DNA of 28,026 nt from an uncultured Christensenella sp. (GCA_910586345.1 CAJUHC010000019.1:1-28026), one strand, 5' to 3'; shown: positions 5,831-13,323, counted from the first letter of the stretch. Notes: generated by a model not told the origin, from the sequence alone. Numbers and translations are program-made.

Positions 5831-7429
5831 TTATATTATTTTATACCGTCTTTTCTTAAAATCATAATATACAAAATCGGTTTCATACTGAAAGTAGTCA
5901 TCTTTATAATTATCTCCGCAATACCTACAAGTATACAAAGTGTACCCGCTTTCCGAGCCGTCAACGTAAATAATTTCTTTTTTATAATCGTGCGGTATTT
6001 TATCTATTCCTCCCCATTGAGCTGTTTCACCACAGACCAAACACTCTTTATGACGGAGTCCTTCCAAAAAACAAGTCGGCTCTCTGTCTATTATCCATTC
6101 ACCCGTCGTATGAGGAAGTGTTTGTATAAAATCAAAGCTTTGCCATTCACCGCAAACTACACAAGTCTTTGTAGTACATCCCATTTGAGAACATGTCGGT
6201 TCTGTGATTGTAATTTTATTTGTATGCTCTAAAAAAGGCAGGTAATCTTTTCGCAGTATTTTTTTACACACCGAACATTCTTTATGACGAGCCCCTTCTA
6301 CCGAACAAGTCGATTCTTTATCCGTTATCCATTCACTCTCCGTATGCGGAAGAGAAGGTATATTTTCGGTCTGTACTTTTCCTAAACAAACTAAACACTC
6401 TTTATGCTTTTTTCCATCTAATGCGCAAGTCGGCGCACGGTCTACAATCCAATCCCCGAGTGTATGTGAAAGTTTTGGCAAGCTCTCTGTCTGCGCATCT
6501 TCTCCGCAGACCAAACACTCTTTATGCCGTACTCCATATAAGGCACAAGTCGCTTCCCTATCCACAATCCAATCCCCGAGTGTATGTGAAAGTTTTGGCA
6601 AGCTCTCTGTTTGCAACTCCTCTCCGCATATTAAACAATCTTTATGACGTTTTCCCTCTAAAGAACAAGTCGCTTCTCTTTCTATTAGCCATTCTCCTGC
6701 GGTATGTGCAAGTTTAGCCGTATAATCATCTTTATAATTATCTCCGCATTCCGAACAGGTATAATCGGTAAAACCTTGCATTGAACAAGTAGGAGAAGTC
6801 ACAGATGCGACATAATGATGTTCACATACTGCGTCAACAGGCGGATGGTCTTTATCATTCAGCGATAAAAAACAAACCGGCAAAACGATTGAAATAATTA
6901 CCGCTAAGACGGCGAAAGACGTTAATAAAATAATCAGACGGTTATTTTTACGGCTTTTAACTTTTTCGTGCGCAGAAACTGTTTGAGACGTTTGAGCATA
7001 ATAAAATTTTGAAGGCTGAATATTAAAATGTTCAGAGAGTTTTAAAAAAGTATCTTTATCAGGACAGACCAAACCGCGTTCCCATTTCGATACCGTATCT
7101 GCCGAAACATTTAAAACCGACGCAAGATTTTGCTGACTTTCTCCTAAACGTTTTCTTTGAAAAGAAATCGCCTCACCCGTCTTTTCCATACTGAAAATAC
7201 CGTTGATTTTTTCTGCCGGCGCCGATAAGCCCCAAAGTTCTTCCAAACTAACGGAAAGGACTTCCGAGATTGCACCGTAAATAGCAAAATCAGGTTCGCA
7301 AACACAGCGTTCCCACTTTGAAACCGTCCGCTCGTGTATATTCAGTTTATCTGAAAGCTGTTGCTGGGTAAGCCCTGCACTCTTGCGTAATTCTTTAAGT
7401 TTTGTCCCGAAATCACTCATAGTAATCAT
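5831..7429 (-). CDS. Transmembrane double-XRE HTH protein with eight Cys-rich repeats
   Basis: A 532-residue protein with an unusual order of parts. Residues about 7-62 are an XRE-type HTH (LKELRKSAGLTQQQLSDKLN, RTVSKWE). Residues about 84-138 are a second one (FQRKRLGESQQNLASVLNVS, DTVSKWERGL). Residues 164-189 form one membrane span. From about 203 on, eight units of 38-41 residues have the pattern TC-x3-G-x-(R/K)HK-x-C-x2-CG...LP-x-L-x-HT-x-G-x-W: three Cys and one His each, possibly a small metal- or disulfide-held fold. The first and last units share CGDNYKDDY. With no signal sequence, the HTH part should be in the cytoplasm and the repeats outside. Such repeats are common in secreted gut-Clostridia proteins. 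It may be a one-component membrane-bound regulator. Promoter TTGCAA-17-TATATT; start at 7429 or 7420. Confidence 0.88.
   Translation of the reverse strand: MITMSDFGTKLKELRKSAGLTQQQLSDKLNIHERTVSKWERCVCEPDFAIYGAISEVLSVSLEELWGLSAPAEKINGIFSMEKTGEAISFQRKRLGESQQNLASVLNVSADTVSKWERGLVCPDKDTFLKLSEHFNIQPSKFYYAQTSQTVSAHEKVKSRKNNRLIILLTSFAVLAVIISIVLPVCFLSLNDKDHPPVDAVCEHHYVASVTSPTCSMQGFTDYTCSECGDNYKDDYTAKLAHTAGEWLIEREATCSLEGKRHKDCLICGEELQTESLPKLSHTLGDWIVDREATCALYGVRHKECLVCGEDAQTESLPKLSHTLGDWIVDRAPTCALDGKKHKECLVCLGKVQTENIPSLPHTESEWITDKESTCSVEGARHKECSVCKKILRKDYLPFLEHTNKITITEPTCSQMGCTTKTCVVCGEWQSFDFIQTLPHTTGEWIIDREPTCFLEGLRHKECLVCGETAQWGGIDKIPHDYKKEIIYVDGSESGYTLYTCRYCGDNYKDDYFQYETDFVYYDFKKRRYKII
6444..6610 (-). 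repeat. 120-bp tandem duplication inside the Cys-repeat region
   Basis: Bases 6444-6490 and 6564-6610 are identical over 47 bp and exactly 120 bp apart, one 40-residue protein unit. Neighbouring units have diverged much more at the DNA level, so this pair looks recently duplicated or gene-converted. Confidence 0.85.
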
Positions 7430-7445
7430 CCGTATATTAAAATAA

Positions 7446-7474
7446 ATATATCACATAAATAAATTTTTTGCAAT
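7446..7474 (-). promoter_or_regulatory. Promoter of the double-XRE gene
   Basis: TTGCAA (7469-7474), 17-bp spacer, TATATT (7446-7451). It separates transcription of this gene from the small RNA gene just upstream. Confidence 0.6.
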
Positions 7475-7542
7475 TGTATTTTTAAAATATGAGCAGTAAT
7501 AAAAATAGTCTGTGCGTGAGTTTATCGATAAACATATAAAAT

Positions 7543-7572
7543 AAAAAAGTGCGCCTCAATTAAGAGGCACAC
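7543..7572 (-). terminator. Terminator of the small RNA
   Basis: The stem GTGTGCCTC/GAGGCGCAC (7572-7564 with 7557-7549, one G-U pair) encloses the loop TTAATT, and TTTTTT follows at 7548-7543. Confidence 0.88.
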
Positions 7573-7685
7573 CCCGAAAATGTAGCCGCCTTAATTGCTG
7601 CGACACAACTTCACGATACACGGAAAATATAGCGGTACAAATTTCGCATTGTACGCCGTGTATCTTTAATATGAAGTTATGTCGC
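7543..7685 (-). ncRNA. Unclassified structured small RNA, about 143 nt
   Basis: Read on the minus strand. The promoter TTGACT-17-TAGAAT predicts a start at about 7685, exactly the first base of a long stem. P1 is 14 bp: GCGACATAACTTCA (7685-7672) with TGAAGTTGTGTCGC (7613-7600), one G-U pair. After a 7-nt/1-nt asymmetric loop, P2 is 9 bp: GATACACGG (7664-7656) with CCGTGTATC (7623-7615). P3 is 6 bp: GTACAA/TTGTAC with an 8-nt loop containing GCGAAA, followed by an 11-nt unpaired strand. A 27-nt linker then leads to a terminator, GTGTGCCTC/GAGGCGCAC with loop TTAATT and T6. No credible ORF is inside. It lacks the SRP RNA tetraloop/receptor motifs, the tmRNA features and the usual 6S size and central bubble. 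It ends 113 bases before the double-XRE gene, which has its own promoter. Confidence 0.75.
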
Positions 7686-7691
7686 ATAATT

Positions 7692-7720
7692 ATTCTACCA
7701 TAGCACACCTTAAAAGTCAA
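7692..7720 (-). promoter_or_regulatory. Promoter of the small RNA
   Basis: TTGACT (7715-7720), 17-bp spacer, TAGAAT (7692-7697). The predicted start is 6-7 bases downstream, at the base of stem P1. Confidence 0.75.
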
Positions 7721-7781
7721 TAATTGAAAATAATGTAAAAAAAGAAATATGAGTTTTATATAAACAAAATTAAAATAGCAC

Positions 7782-7815
7782 AAAAAAAGAACAGTCGCTT
7801 GACTGCTCTTTTTTT
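7782..7815 (-). terminator. Terminator after reverse rubrerythrin
   Basis: The stem AGAGCAGTC/GACTGTTCT (one G-U pair) has a 4-nt loop and is followed on the minus strand by seven T. The mirrored T run at 7808-7817 suggests it can also act on plus-strand transcripts. Confidence 0.88.
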
Positions 7816-7851
7816 ATCTTTTGTATCAAATTTAAGCTGAAAAACTTAAAT

Positions 7852-8382
7852 TTATTTGCCGAAATATCTTTTAAGCATACCCGCAAAGCCTGCGCCGTGT
7901 CTTGCTTCGTCCTTTGCCATTTCGTGAACGGTATCGTGAATAGCGTCGTAACCGAGCTGTTTAGCGCGTTTAGCTATTGCAAGTTTACCCTCGCAAGCGC
8001 CTGCCTCAGCTGCCGCGCGAAGTTCGAGGTTCTTCTTAGTGGAAGACGTTACTACTTCGCCGATAAGTTCTGCAAATTTTGCAGCATGTTCTGCCTCTTC
8101 ATAAGCGTAACGCTTATAAGCTTCTGCAATTTCGGGATAGCCTTCGCGCTCTGCAACTCTCGCCATAGCAAGGTACATTCCGACTTCGGTGCATTCGCCC
8201 GTAAAATTAGCGTGAAGTCCTTCCATTATTTCCTTATCTTCGACTTGTCCGTCGCCCACGCCATGTTCGCAAGCGTATAAAGTTTTTTCCGCGCTTACAG
8301 CCTCAAATTTCGTAGCTTTGCAAACGGGGCAAACATCTACGTCGTCCGCAACGATTTCACCGCATACTAAACATCTTTTCAT
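7852..8382 (-). CDS. Reverse rubrerythrin
   Basis: A 176-residue non-haem iron protein that reduces hydrogen peroxide (and oxygen via an NADH-rubredoxin pathway) in anaerobes. The rubredoxin-like iron site is at the N-terminus (Cys4/Cys7 in CLVCG and Cys18/Cys21 in CPVC) and the ferritin-like four-helix domain follows, the reverse of the classical order. The diiron ligands are visible as GECTEVGMYLAMA, YEEAEHAAKF (ExxH) and KDEARHG (ExxH). The ATG at 8382 has an AGGAG site. The promoter TTGATA-17-TATAAT lies at 8422-8450 with an inverted repeat over the -10 box, a position suited to a peroxide-sensing repressor. It is transcribed alone. The rubredoxin at 606-764 is a plausible electron donor (inference). 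Confidence 0.95.
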   Translation of the reverse strand: MKRCLVCGEIVADDVDVCPVCKATKFEAVSAEKTLYACEHGVGDGQVEDKEIMEGLHANFTGECTEVGMYLAMARVAEREGYPEIAEAYKRYAYEEAEHAAKFAELIGEVVTSSTKKNLELRAAAEAGACEGKLAIAKRAKQLGYDAIHDTVHEMAKDEARHGAGFAGMLKRYFGK

Positions 8383-8419
8383 AATTTTATTACTCCTGTT
8401 TATTTAAATTTCAGTAATG

Positions 8420-8436
8420 AGATTATATCATAATCT
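8420..8436. promoter_or_regulatory. Inverted repeat over the -10 box of reverse rubrerythrin (possible PerR-like operator)
   Basis: AGATTAT-atc-ATAATCT, a perfect 7-3-7 inverted repeat, covers the -10 element. It resembles but does not equal the 7-1-7 PerR box (TTATAATnATTATAA). PerR control of reverse rubrerythrins is known from Clostridium acetobutylicum; assignment here is inference. Confidence 0.45.
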
Positions 8437-8450
8437 ATCTCAAATATCAA
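8422..8450 (-). promoter_or_regulatory. Promoter of reverse rubrerythrin
   Basis: TTGATA (8445-8450), 17-bp spacer, TATAAT (8422-8427): five of six at -35 and six of six at -10. Confidence 0.8.
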
Positions 8451-8478
8451 TATTTTTTATAAAAATTTTTATAAATAC

Positions 8479-9126
8479 TTATTTATCGATAAAAGACAAT
8501 ATTTCGCTGTATTTTTCCGCAAAATGCTCCGCGCCGACAGCTTCGAGTTGCTTTTTAGTGCGAAAACCCCAAAGCACGGAAATGCATTTTATTTCCGCCG
8601 CTTTGGCGGTAAGTACGTCCGCTTCGCCGTCGCCGACAAAAATACATTCTTCTTTTTTTATATTCAATTCTTCGATTATCGTCAGAACCGACGATGGATT
8701 CGGTTTTAACGGACGTTCCGCCGTCTGCCCGAGCACCTTGCAAAAACCGAATTCCGACAAAAATTTTCCGTAAACGTTCTCGGCGGCGCGCTGAGGTTTA
8801 TTGGTAACTATCGCTAAACTGATACCCGCTTTTTTAAGCGCGTTCAATACCTGCTCCTCACCGTCGTAAAGTTTCGTATGCTCGTTTCCGCATTCTGCGA
8901 ACCTTTCGGAATAATAAGAGTAAAGTTTATCGAATATTTCGTCTTTCTTTTCTCCCGCGGCAAGCTCTATAAGCCGTGCGGCGCCGTTGCCCACGTAACT
9001 TTTAGTCTGACTTAAAGTTACTTGAGCCAAACCGAATTCCGATAAACTCTCGTTAAGTACGCAATGAATATCTTCAAGCGTATTAAGAAGCGTCCCGTCG
9101 AGGTCGAAAATGACTGCTTTAATCAT
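8479..9126 (-). CDS. HAD-superfamily hydrolase, phosphoglycolate phosphatase-like
   Basis: A 215-residue HAD phosphatase with all four motifs: I, DLDGT (nucleophile Asp8, acid Asp10); II, VTNK; III, the Lys of LKPNPSS; IV, GDGEAD, which holds the magnesium-binding acids. A helical C1-type cap lies between motifs I and II (about residues 15-85). This is the Gph/PpaX-like subgroup that hydrolyses small phosphates such as 2-phosphoglycolate or serves as a pyrophosphatase; the substrate cannot be read from sequence. The start codon is 2 bases after the argS stop, so it is translated as the second gene of an argS-HAD operon. No obvious GC-rich terminator follows. Confidence 0.9.
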   Translation of the reverse strand: MIKAVIFDLDGTLLNTLEDIHCVLNESLSEFGLAQVTLSQTKSYVGNGAARLIELAAGEKKDEIFDKLYSYYSERFAECGNEHTKLYDGEEQVLNALKKAGISLAIVTNKPQRAAENVYGKFLSEFGFCKVLGQTAERPLKPNPSSVLTIIEELNIKKEECIFVGDGEADVLTAKAAEIKCISVLWGFRTKKQLEAVGAEHFAEKYSEILSFIDK

Positions 9127-9128
9127 AA

Positions 9129-10808
9129 TTACATTTTATCCGGAACGCCGATTCCGAGTATTTTCAACGAATTTTTAAGCGTTTGCAGGGTCACTTTTGT
9201 TAACGCGAGCCTGAATGCCTTTTTGCCGCCGGTCTCAGAAAGAATCTTGCATTCGATATAGAATTTATTATATTTCTGCGCAAGGTCGACGGCGTAGCGC
9301 GCTATATACGACGGTTCGAATTTCTCCGCCGCTTCTTCTAAAATTTCAGGGAATACGGCAAGCTGTTTTACCACTTCGAACTCCTGCGCGTTCGGTTCGT
9401 AATTTTCCGGAACAGCCGAAAGCTCACCGCTTTTTAAAAGCACGGAATTTGCTCTCGCGCACGTGTACTGGACGTAAACGCTCGTTTCTCCCTCGAAACT
9501 CAAAACTTTATCGTATGAAAAGACTATGTCTTTAATTTTATTGTTATACAACGCACCGAATATAACAGCGCCGACGCCGACTTTCTCGGCAATTTCGTTT
9601 TTGTTTTCAAGTTCGGGATTCTTTTCTTCAATAACGGTATAGGCTTTTTCAACGCATTTATTTATTACGTCTTCGAGCCATACGACTTTGCCTTTTCTGG
9701 TTGACATTGCTCCGTCTTCCAAAGAAACCATTCCGTAAGCAACGTGAACAAGGTCCTTTGCCCACTCTTTCCCCATAAGCTCCAAAACTTTGAAAACCTG
9801 CTTGAAATGCAGATTCTGCTGATACGCTACAACGTAAAGACATTTGTCGAAATCATAAGTCGCTTTACGGTATTCGGCAGCCGCTAAATCGCGCGTAGCG
9901 TATAAAGAAGCACCGTCTGAGCGAAGTATAAGGCAAGGAGGCATAGAATATTTTTCAAGGTCGACGATTTGCGCGCCCTCGCTCTCTCTAAGAAGATTTT
10001 TTGCGCGCAGTTCGTCTATTACGGGTTGCATTTTATCGGTATAAAACCGTTCTCCCGCATAACTGTCGAACTGTACGCCGAGCTTGCAGTAAATACCCTG
10101 TACGTATTTAAGCGTCAGCGATTTAAACCACTCGAAAATTTCGTTTGCTTCCCTGTCGCCGTTCTCTATAAGTCTGAAATATTCGCGGGCTTCGTTTTCC
10201 ATTTCTTCATCGGCTTCGGTATTGAATCTGACGTACAAATCGTTTATCGCGTGAATTCCGCCTTTTTCAACTTCGTCTTTATCGCCCCAGCGTTTATAAG
10301 CGCTTATAAGTTTTCCGAATTGGGTGCCGTAATCGCCGAGGTGGTTAATTCCCACTACGTTATAACCGAGAAATTTATAAAGTTTATAAAGCGCTCCGCC
10401 TATAACGGTCGTTGAAAGATGCCCGATATGAAAAGGCTTGGCGATATTGACCGAAGAATAATCTATGCAAACAGTCTTTCCTTTACCAGTATCGGAAGAA
10501 CCGTATTTTTCCCCCGTACTTAAAATACAATTTAAAACGTCATAGGCAAGACCCGCTTTATTTACTTTGAAATTAAGATAGCCGTTGACAGCGGAAACCT
10601 CGCTTATCTTTTCGTCCGTTTTATAAGCTTCTCTAAGTTTTTCCGCAATTGATACGGGGCTCTGTCTTAAAATCTTAGCGAATTTAAAGCACGGAAGCGC
10701 GTAATCCCCCATTTCGGAATTAGGCGGAAGCGCGATAGACGAATATATCTCGTCAGCGTCCACTCCGTATATATTAATTCTTTCTGCAATATGCTTTTTG
10801 TAGTCCAT
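9129..10808 (-). CDS. argS: Arginyl-tRNA synthetase
   Basis: A class I aminoacyl-tRNA synthetase of 559 residues, normal for the bacterial ArgRS. The N-terminal tRNA-binding domain covers about residues 1-100. The HIGH motif is intact (FHIGH, residues 126-130) after DYSSVNIAKP. The KMSKS counterpart reads MSTRKGK (368-374), the usual degenerate form in ArgRS. The C-terminal anticodon-binding helices end in GVPDKM, close to the family's typical '..GVxxPxRM' ending. The ATG at 10808 follows an AAGGGA site and the promoter TTGCTA-17-TAAAAT at 10836-10864. The HAD phosphatase gene is translationally adjacent downstream. Confidence 0.97.
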   Translation of the reverse strand: MDYKKHIAERINIYGVDADEIYSSIALPPNSEMGDYALPCFKFAKILRQSPVSIAEKLREAYKTDEKISEVSAVNGYLNFKVNKAGLAYDVLNCILSTGEKYGSSDTGKGKTVCIDYSSVNIAKPFHIGHLSTTVIGGALYKLYKFLGYNVVGINHLGDYGTQFGKLISAYKRWGDKDEVEKGGIHAINDLYVRFNTEADEEMENEAREYFRLIENGDREANEIFEWFKSLTLKYVQGIYCKLGVQFDSYAGERFYTDKMQPVIDELRAKNLLRESEGAQIVDLEKYSMPPCLILRSDGASLYATRDLAAAEYRKATYDFDKCLYVVAYQQNLHFKQVFKVLELMGKEWAKDLVHVAYGMVSLEDGAMSTRKGKVVWLEDVINKCVEKAYTVIEEKNPELENKNEIAEKVGVGAVIFGALYNNKIKDIVFSYDKVLSFEGETSVYVQYTCARANSVLLKSGELSAVPENYEPNAQEFEVVKQLAVFPEILEEAAEKFEPSYIARYAVDLAQKYNKFYIECKILSETGGKKAFRLALTKVTLQTLKNSLKILGIGVPDKM

Positions 10809-10835
10809 ATTATTTCCCTTGAATAATTTGAAATA

Positions 10836-10864
10836 ATTTTAACATATAAGCAAAATTTTAGCAA
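10836..10864 (-). promoter_or_regulatory. Promoter of argS
   Basis: TTGCTA (10859-10864), 17-bp spacer, TAAAAT (10836-10841). It is divergent from the ychF promoter 19 bases away. Confidence 0.6.
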
Positions 10865-10882
10865 CTTTACCGCACATTTGTT

Positions 10883-10911
10883 TTGATTATTTTTGACGAT
10901 TATATTATAAT
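10883..10911 (+). promoter_or_regulatory. Promoter of ychF
   Basis: TTGATT (10883-10888), 17-bp spacer, consensus TATAAT (10906-10911), 32 bases before the start codon. Confidence 0.7.
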
Positions 10912-10943
10912 TTATTTAAATTAATTATTAAGGAATTTTTAAA

Positions 10944-12044
10944 ATGAAATTAGGTGTCGTCGGACTTCCGAACGTAGGAAAGTCAACGCTTTTTAACGCG
11001 ATTACCCACGCAGGCGCAGAAGCGGCTAATTACCCGTTTTGCACAATAGAACCAAACGTCGGTGTCGTAGCCGTTCCCGACGAACGGCTCGACAAACTCG
11101 CCGAACTTTACAGCAGTAAAAAAGTTACTCCCGCAATAGTGGAATTCGTAGATATTGCCGGTCTTGTAAAAGGCGCCTCAAAAGGCGAAGGTTTGGGCAA
11201 TAAATTTTTATCTCACGTCAGAGAATGCGACGCTATCGTTCACGTAGTGCGGTGTTTCGAAAACGAAAACATCACTCACGTCAGCAACAGAATCGACCCT
11301 ATCGCCGATATTCAGACTATAACACTCGAACTTATTCTGTCGGATATAGAAGCCGTCGCCAAACGCGCGGACAGAATCAAGAGTTCCGCCCGCGGCGGAG
11401 CGAATAAAGAAGCCGCAGCAGAATTCGCGTTACTTGAAAGACTTGAAAAATTTTTAAGCGTAGAAAAGCCCGCAAGACTTTTCGAGTGTACCGATGAAGA
11501 AAAACTTATAATCGATAACCTCTATCTCCTTACGAATAAGCCTGTAATTTATGCGGCGAATATTTCTGAATTCGATATGGGCAAACCCGAAAACGAAATT
11601 CCGCTCGTATGCGCCGTTAAGGATTATGCGGCTCGGGAAGGAAGCGAAGTTCTCGTTATCTGCGCTAAGACCGAAGAAGAACTTTCGTCTATGCCCGCCG
11701 AAGAGATGAGTATGTTTTTGGAAGAATTAGGACTTTCGGAAAGCGGTTTAAACAGACTTATCAAAAAAAGTTACGAACTTTTAGGACTTATCTCCTACCT
11801 TACCGCAGGCGAAAAAGAAACCCGCGCCTGGACTATCGTTAAAGGAACAAAAGCGCCGCAAGCCGCAGGAAAAATTCACAGCGATTTTGAAAAAGGCTTT
11901 ATACGCGCCGAGGTCACGGAATGGCAAACCCTTTTGGAATGCGGAGGTTACGTCGGCGCCCGCGAAAAAGGCAAAGTACGTTCCGAGGGCAAAGATTACG
12001 TCATAAAAGACGGCGACGTCGTACTCTTCCGTTTTAACGTTTAA
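10944..12044 (+). CDS. ychF: YchF/OLA1-family ATPase
   Basis: A 366-residue P-loop protein of the Obg-related YchF family, a ribosome-associated ATPase linked to stress and redox responses. Walker A is GLPNVGKST (residues 7-15), the G3 motif is DIAG, and the position of the guanine-specifying NKxD motif reads NISE, as expected for ATP rather than GTP preference. The coiled-coil insert lies between about residues 130 and 200. The C-terminal TGS domain contains RAWTIVKGTKAPQAAGKIHSDFEKGFI and ends DGDVVLFRFNV. The start has an AAGGAA site. A strong bidirectional terminator separates it from the convergent gap gene. Confidence 0.97.
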   Translation: MKLGVVGLPNVGKSTLFNAITHAGAEAANYPFCTIEPNVGVVAVPDERLDKLAELYSSKKVTPAIVEFVDIAGLVKGASKGEGLGNKFLSHVRECDAIVHVVRCFENENITHVSNRIDPIADIQTITLELILSDIEAVAKRADRIKSSARGGANKEAAAEFALLERLEKFLSVEKPARLFECTDEEKLIIDNLYLLTNKPVIYAANISEFDMGKPENEIPLVCAVKDYAAREGSEVLVICAKTEEELSSMPAEEMSMFLEELGLSESGLNRLIKKSYELLGLISYLTAGEKETRAWTIVKGTKAPQAAGKIHSDFEKGFIRAEVTEWQTLLECGGYVGAREKGKVRSEGKDYVIKDGDVVLFRFNV

Positions 12045-12054
12045 CAGGCAATTT

Positions 12055-12095
12055 AAAAAGGCTGTCTTTCGTTTGAAAGACAGCCTTTTTTATAT
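12055..12095. terminator. Bidirectional terminator between ychF and gap
   Basis: A stem of up to 16 bp, including AAGGCTGTCTTTC/GAAAGACAGCCTT, has a 4-nt loop (GTTT) and is flanked by AAAAA and TTTTTT. It serves both convergent genes. Confidence 0.92.
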
Positions 12096-12107
12096 AACTT
12101 TATTGAA

Positions 12108-13124
12108 TTACTTTAATTCAGCGAAGTACTTGATAGTTCTTACCATCTGAGAAGTATAAGAATTCTCGTTATCGTACCACGATACTACTTTTACAAGAGT
12201 CGTGCCGTCGCCGAGAGGCATACATTTGGTCTGCGTTGCATCGAACAACGAGCCGTAAGCCATACCGACAACGTCGCTGGAAACGATTTCTTCCTCGGTA
12301 TAACCGTACGATGCGGAAGAAGCTTCTTTCATAGCCTGATTGACTGCTTTTGCGTCAAGCTCGCCTTCGCAAACAGCGATAAGCTGAGTAAGCGAACCGG
12401 TAGGTACGGGTACGCGCTGTGCACAGCCGTCGAGAACTCCGTTAAGCTCGGGAATAACAAGTCCGATAGCTTTTGCCGCGCCCGTGGAATTGGGAACGAT
12501 GTTAACTGCGGCAGCTCTCGCTCTTCTTAAATCGCCCTTTCTGTGAGGTCCGTCGAGAACCATCTGGTCGCCCGTATAAGCGTGGATAGTAGTCATATAA
12601 CCTTTCTTGATTTTGCAGAGTTTGTTAAGAGCGTCAGCCATAGGAGCAAGGCAGTTAGTAGTACAGCTTGCAGCCGAAATTACGGTATCGCTCGCTTTAA
12701 GCGTCTTTTCGTTTACGCTGTAAACTACCGTAGGAAGGTCGTTGCCCGCGGGTGCGGAAATAACGCATTTCTTTGCGCCGGCAGCGATATGAGCGGAAGC
12801 CTTATCCTTCGAGCAGTAGAAACCGGTACATTCGAGAACTACATCTACGTCGTGAGCTTTCCAAGGAAGATTAGCCGCGTCTTTTTCCGCATAAATCTTA
12901 ATCGTTTTACCGTTAACCGTTATGCTGTCCTCTCCCGCTACAACCGACTCGGCGTACTTATATCTGCCCTGAGCTGAATCGTACTTCAAAAGGTGAGCAA
13001 GCATTTTAGGGCTTGTCAGGTCGTTGATAGCCACAATTTCATAACCCGCCGCGTCAAACATCTGTCTGAACGCAAGACGTCCGATACGACCGAAACCGTT
13101 GATAGCTACTTTTACATTTGCCAT
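12108..13124 (-). CDS. gap: Glyceraldehyde-3-phosphate dehydrogenase
   Basis: Glycolytic enzyme that oxidises glyceraldehyde 3-phosphate to 1,3-bisphosphoglycerate with NAD. It has 338 residues, normal for the family. The Rossmann motif GFGRIGR is at 10-16 and Asp35 (AINDL) after the second strand favours NAD over NADP. The catalytic Cys154 is in SAASCTTNCLAP and the base His181 is in TTIHAYTGDQ. The S-loop and C-terminal WYDNENSYTSQMV are intact. The start has a GGAGG site and a promoter TTGACT-17-TATACT at 13170-13198. It diverges from fba, with about 265 bases between the two starts. Confidence 0.98.
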   Translation of the reverse strand: MANVKVAINGFGRIGRLAFRQMFDAAGYEIVAINDLTSPKMLAHLLKYDSAQGRYKYAESVVAGEDSITVNGKTIKIYAEKDAANLPWKAHDVDVVLECTGFYCSKDKASAHIAAGAKKCVISAPAGNDLPTVVYSVNEKTLKASDTVISAASCTTNCLAPMADALNKLCKIKKGYMTTIHAYTGDQMVLDGPHRKGDLRRARAAAVNIVPNSTGAAKAIGLVIPELNGVLDGCAQRVPVPTGSLTQLIAVCEGELDAKAVNQAMKEASSASYGYTEEEIVSSDVVGMAYGSLFDATQTKCMPLGDGTTLVKVVSWYDNENSYTSQMVRTIKYFAELK

Positions 13125-13169
13125 AAGTTAAATTCCTCCGAATTTTTATTTTTGAATTTACCGTGAACA

Positions 13170-13198
13170 AGTATAACAAATTCTTACAGCTAAGTCAA
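13170..13198 (-). promoter_or_regulatory. Promoter of gap
   Basis: TTGACT (13193-13198), 17-bp spacer, TATACT (13170-13175), giving a 5' leader of about 40 nt. Confidence 0.8.
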
Positions 13199-13323
13199 TA
13201 CCTGTATTTAAAAAAAGTTAAACCGATAATTAAATACTTATTCAACATTTTTTATTATACGCTTATTTTACGGCTTTGAAAAGTATTTTAACGCTAATTT
13301 TTTAAATATTTTCGTAAATTGAC

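Noticed and set aside
7600..7685. MITE (short transposon remnant) with 14-bp terminal inverted repeats
   Set aside because: No target-site duplication flanks the arms, and promoter, start and terminator fit an RNA gene better. Finding many dispersed copies in the genome would revive the idea.
7665..7685. loxP-like ATAACTTC on the minus strand
   Set aside because: Only about eight bases match and the second arm and spacer do not; chance.
7543..7685. 6S RNA or SRP RNA
   Set aside because: Too short and without the large central bubble for 6S; no SRP-type conserved tetraloop and receptor bases.
7556..7783. 75-codon minus-strand ORF across the small RNA
   Set aside because: It starts upstream of the RNA promoter, has no ribosome binding site, and its frame runs through the paired stems and terminator; protein composition is not family-like.
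13200..13323. Shared operator between gap and fba
   Set aside because: The AT-rich stretch has no convincing inverted repeat such as a Rex or CggR site.
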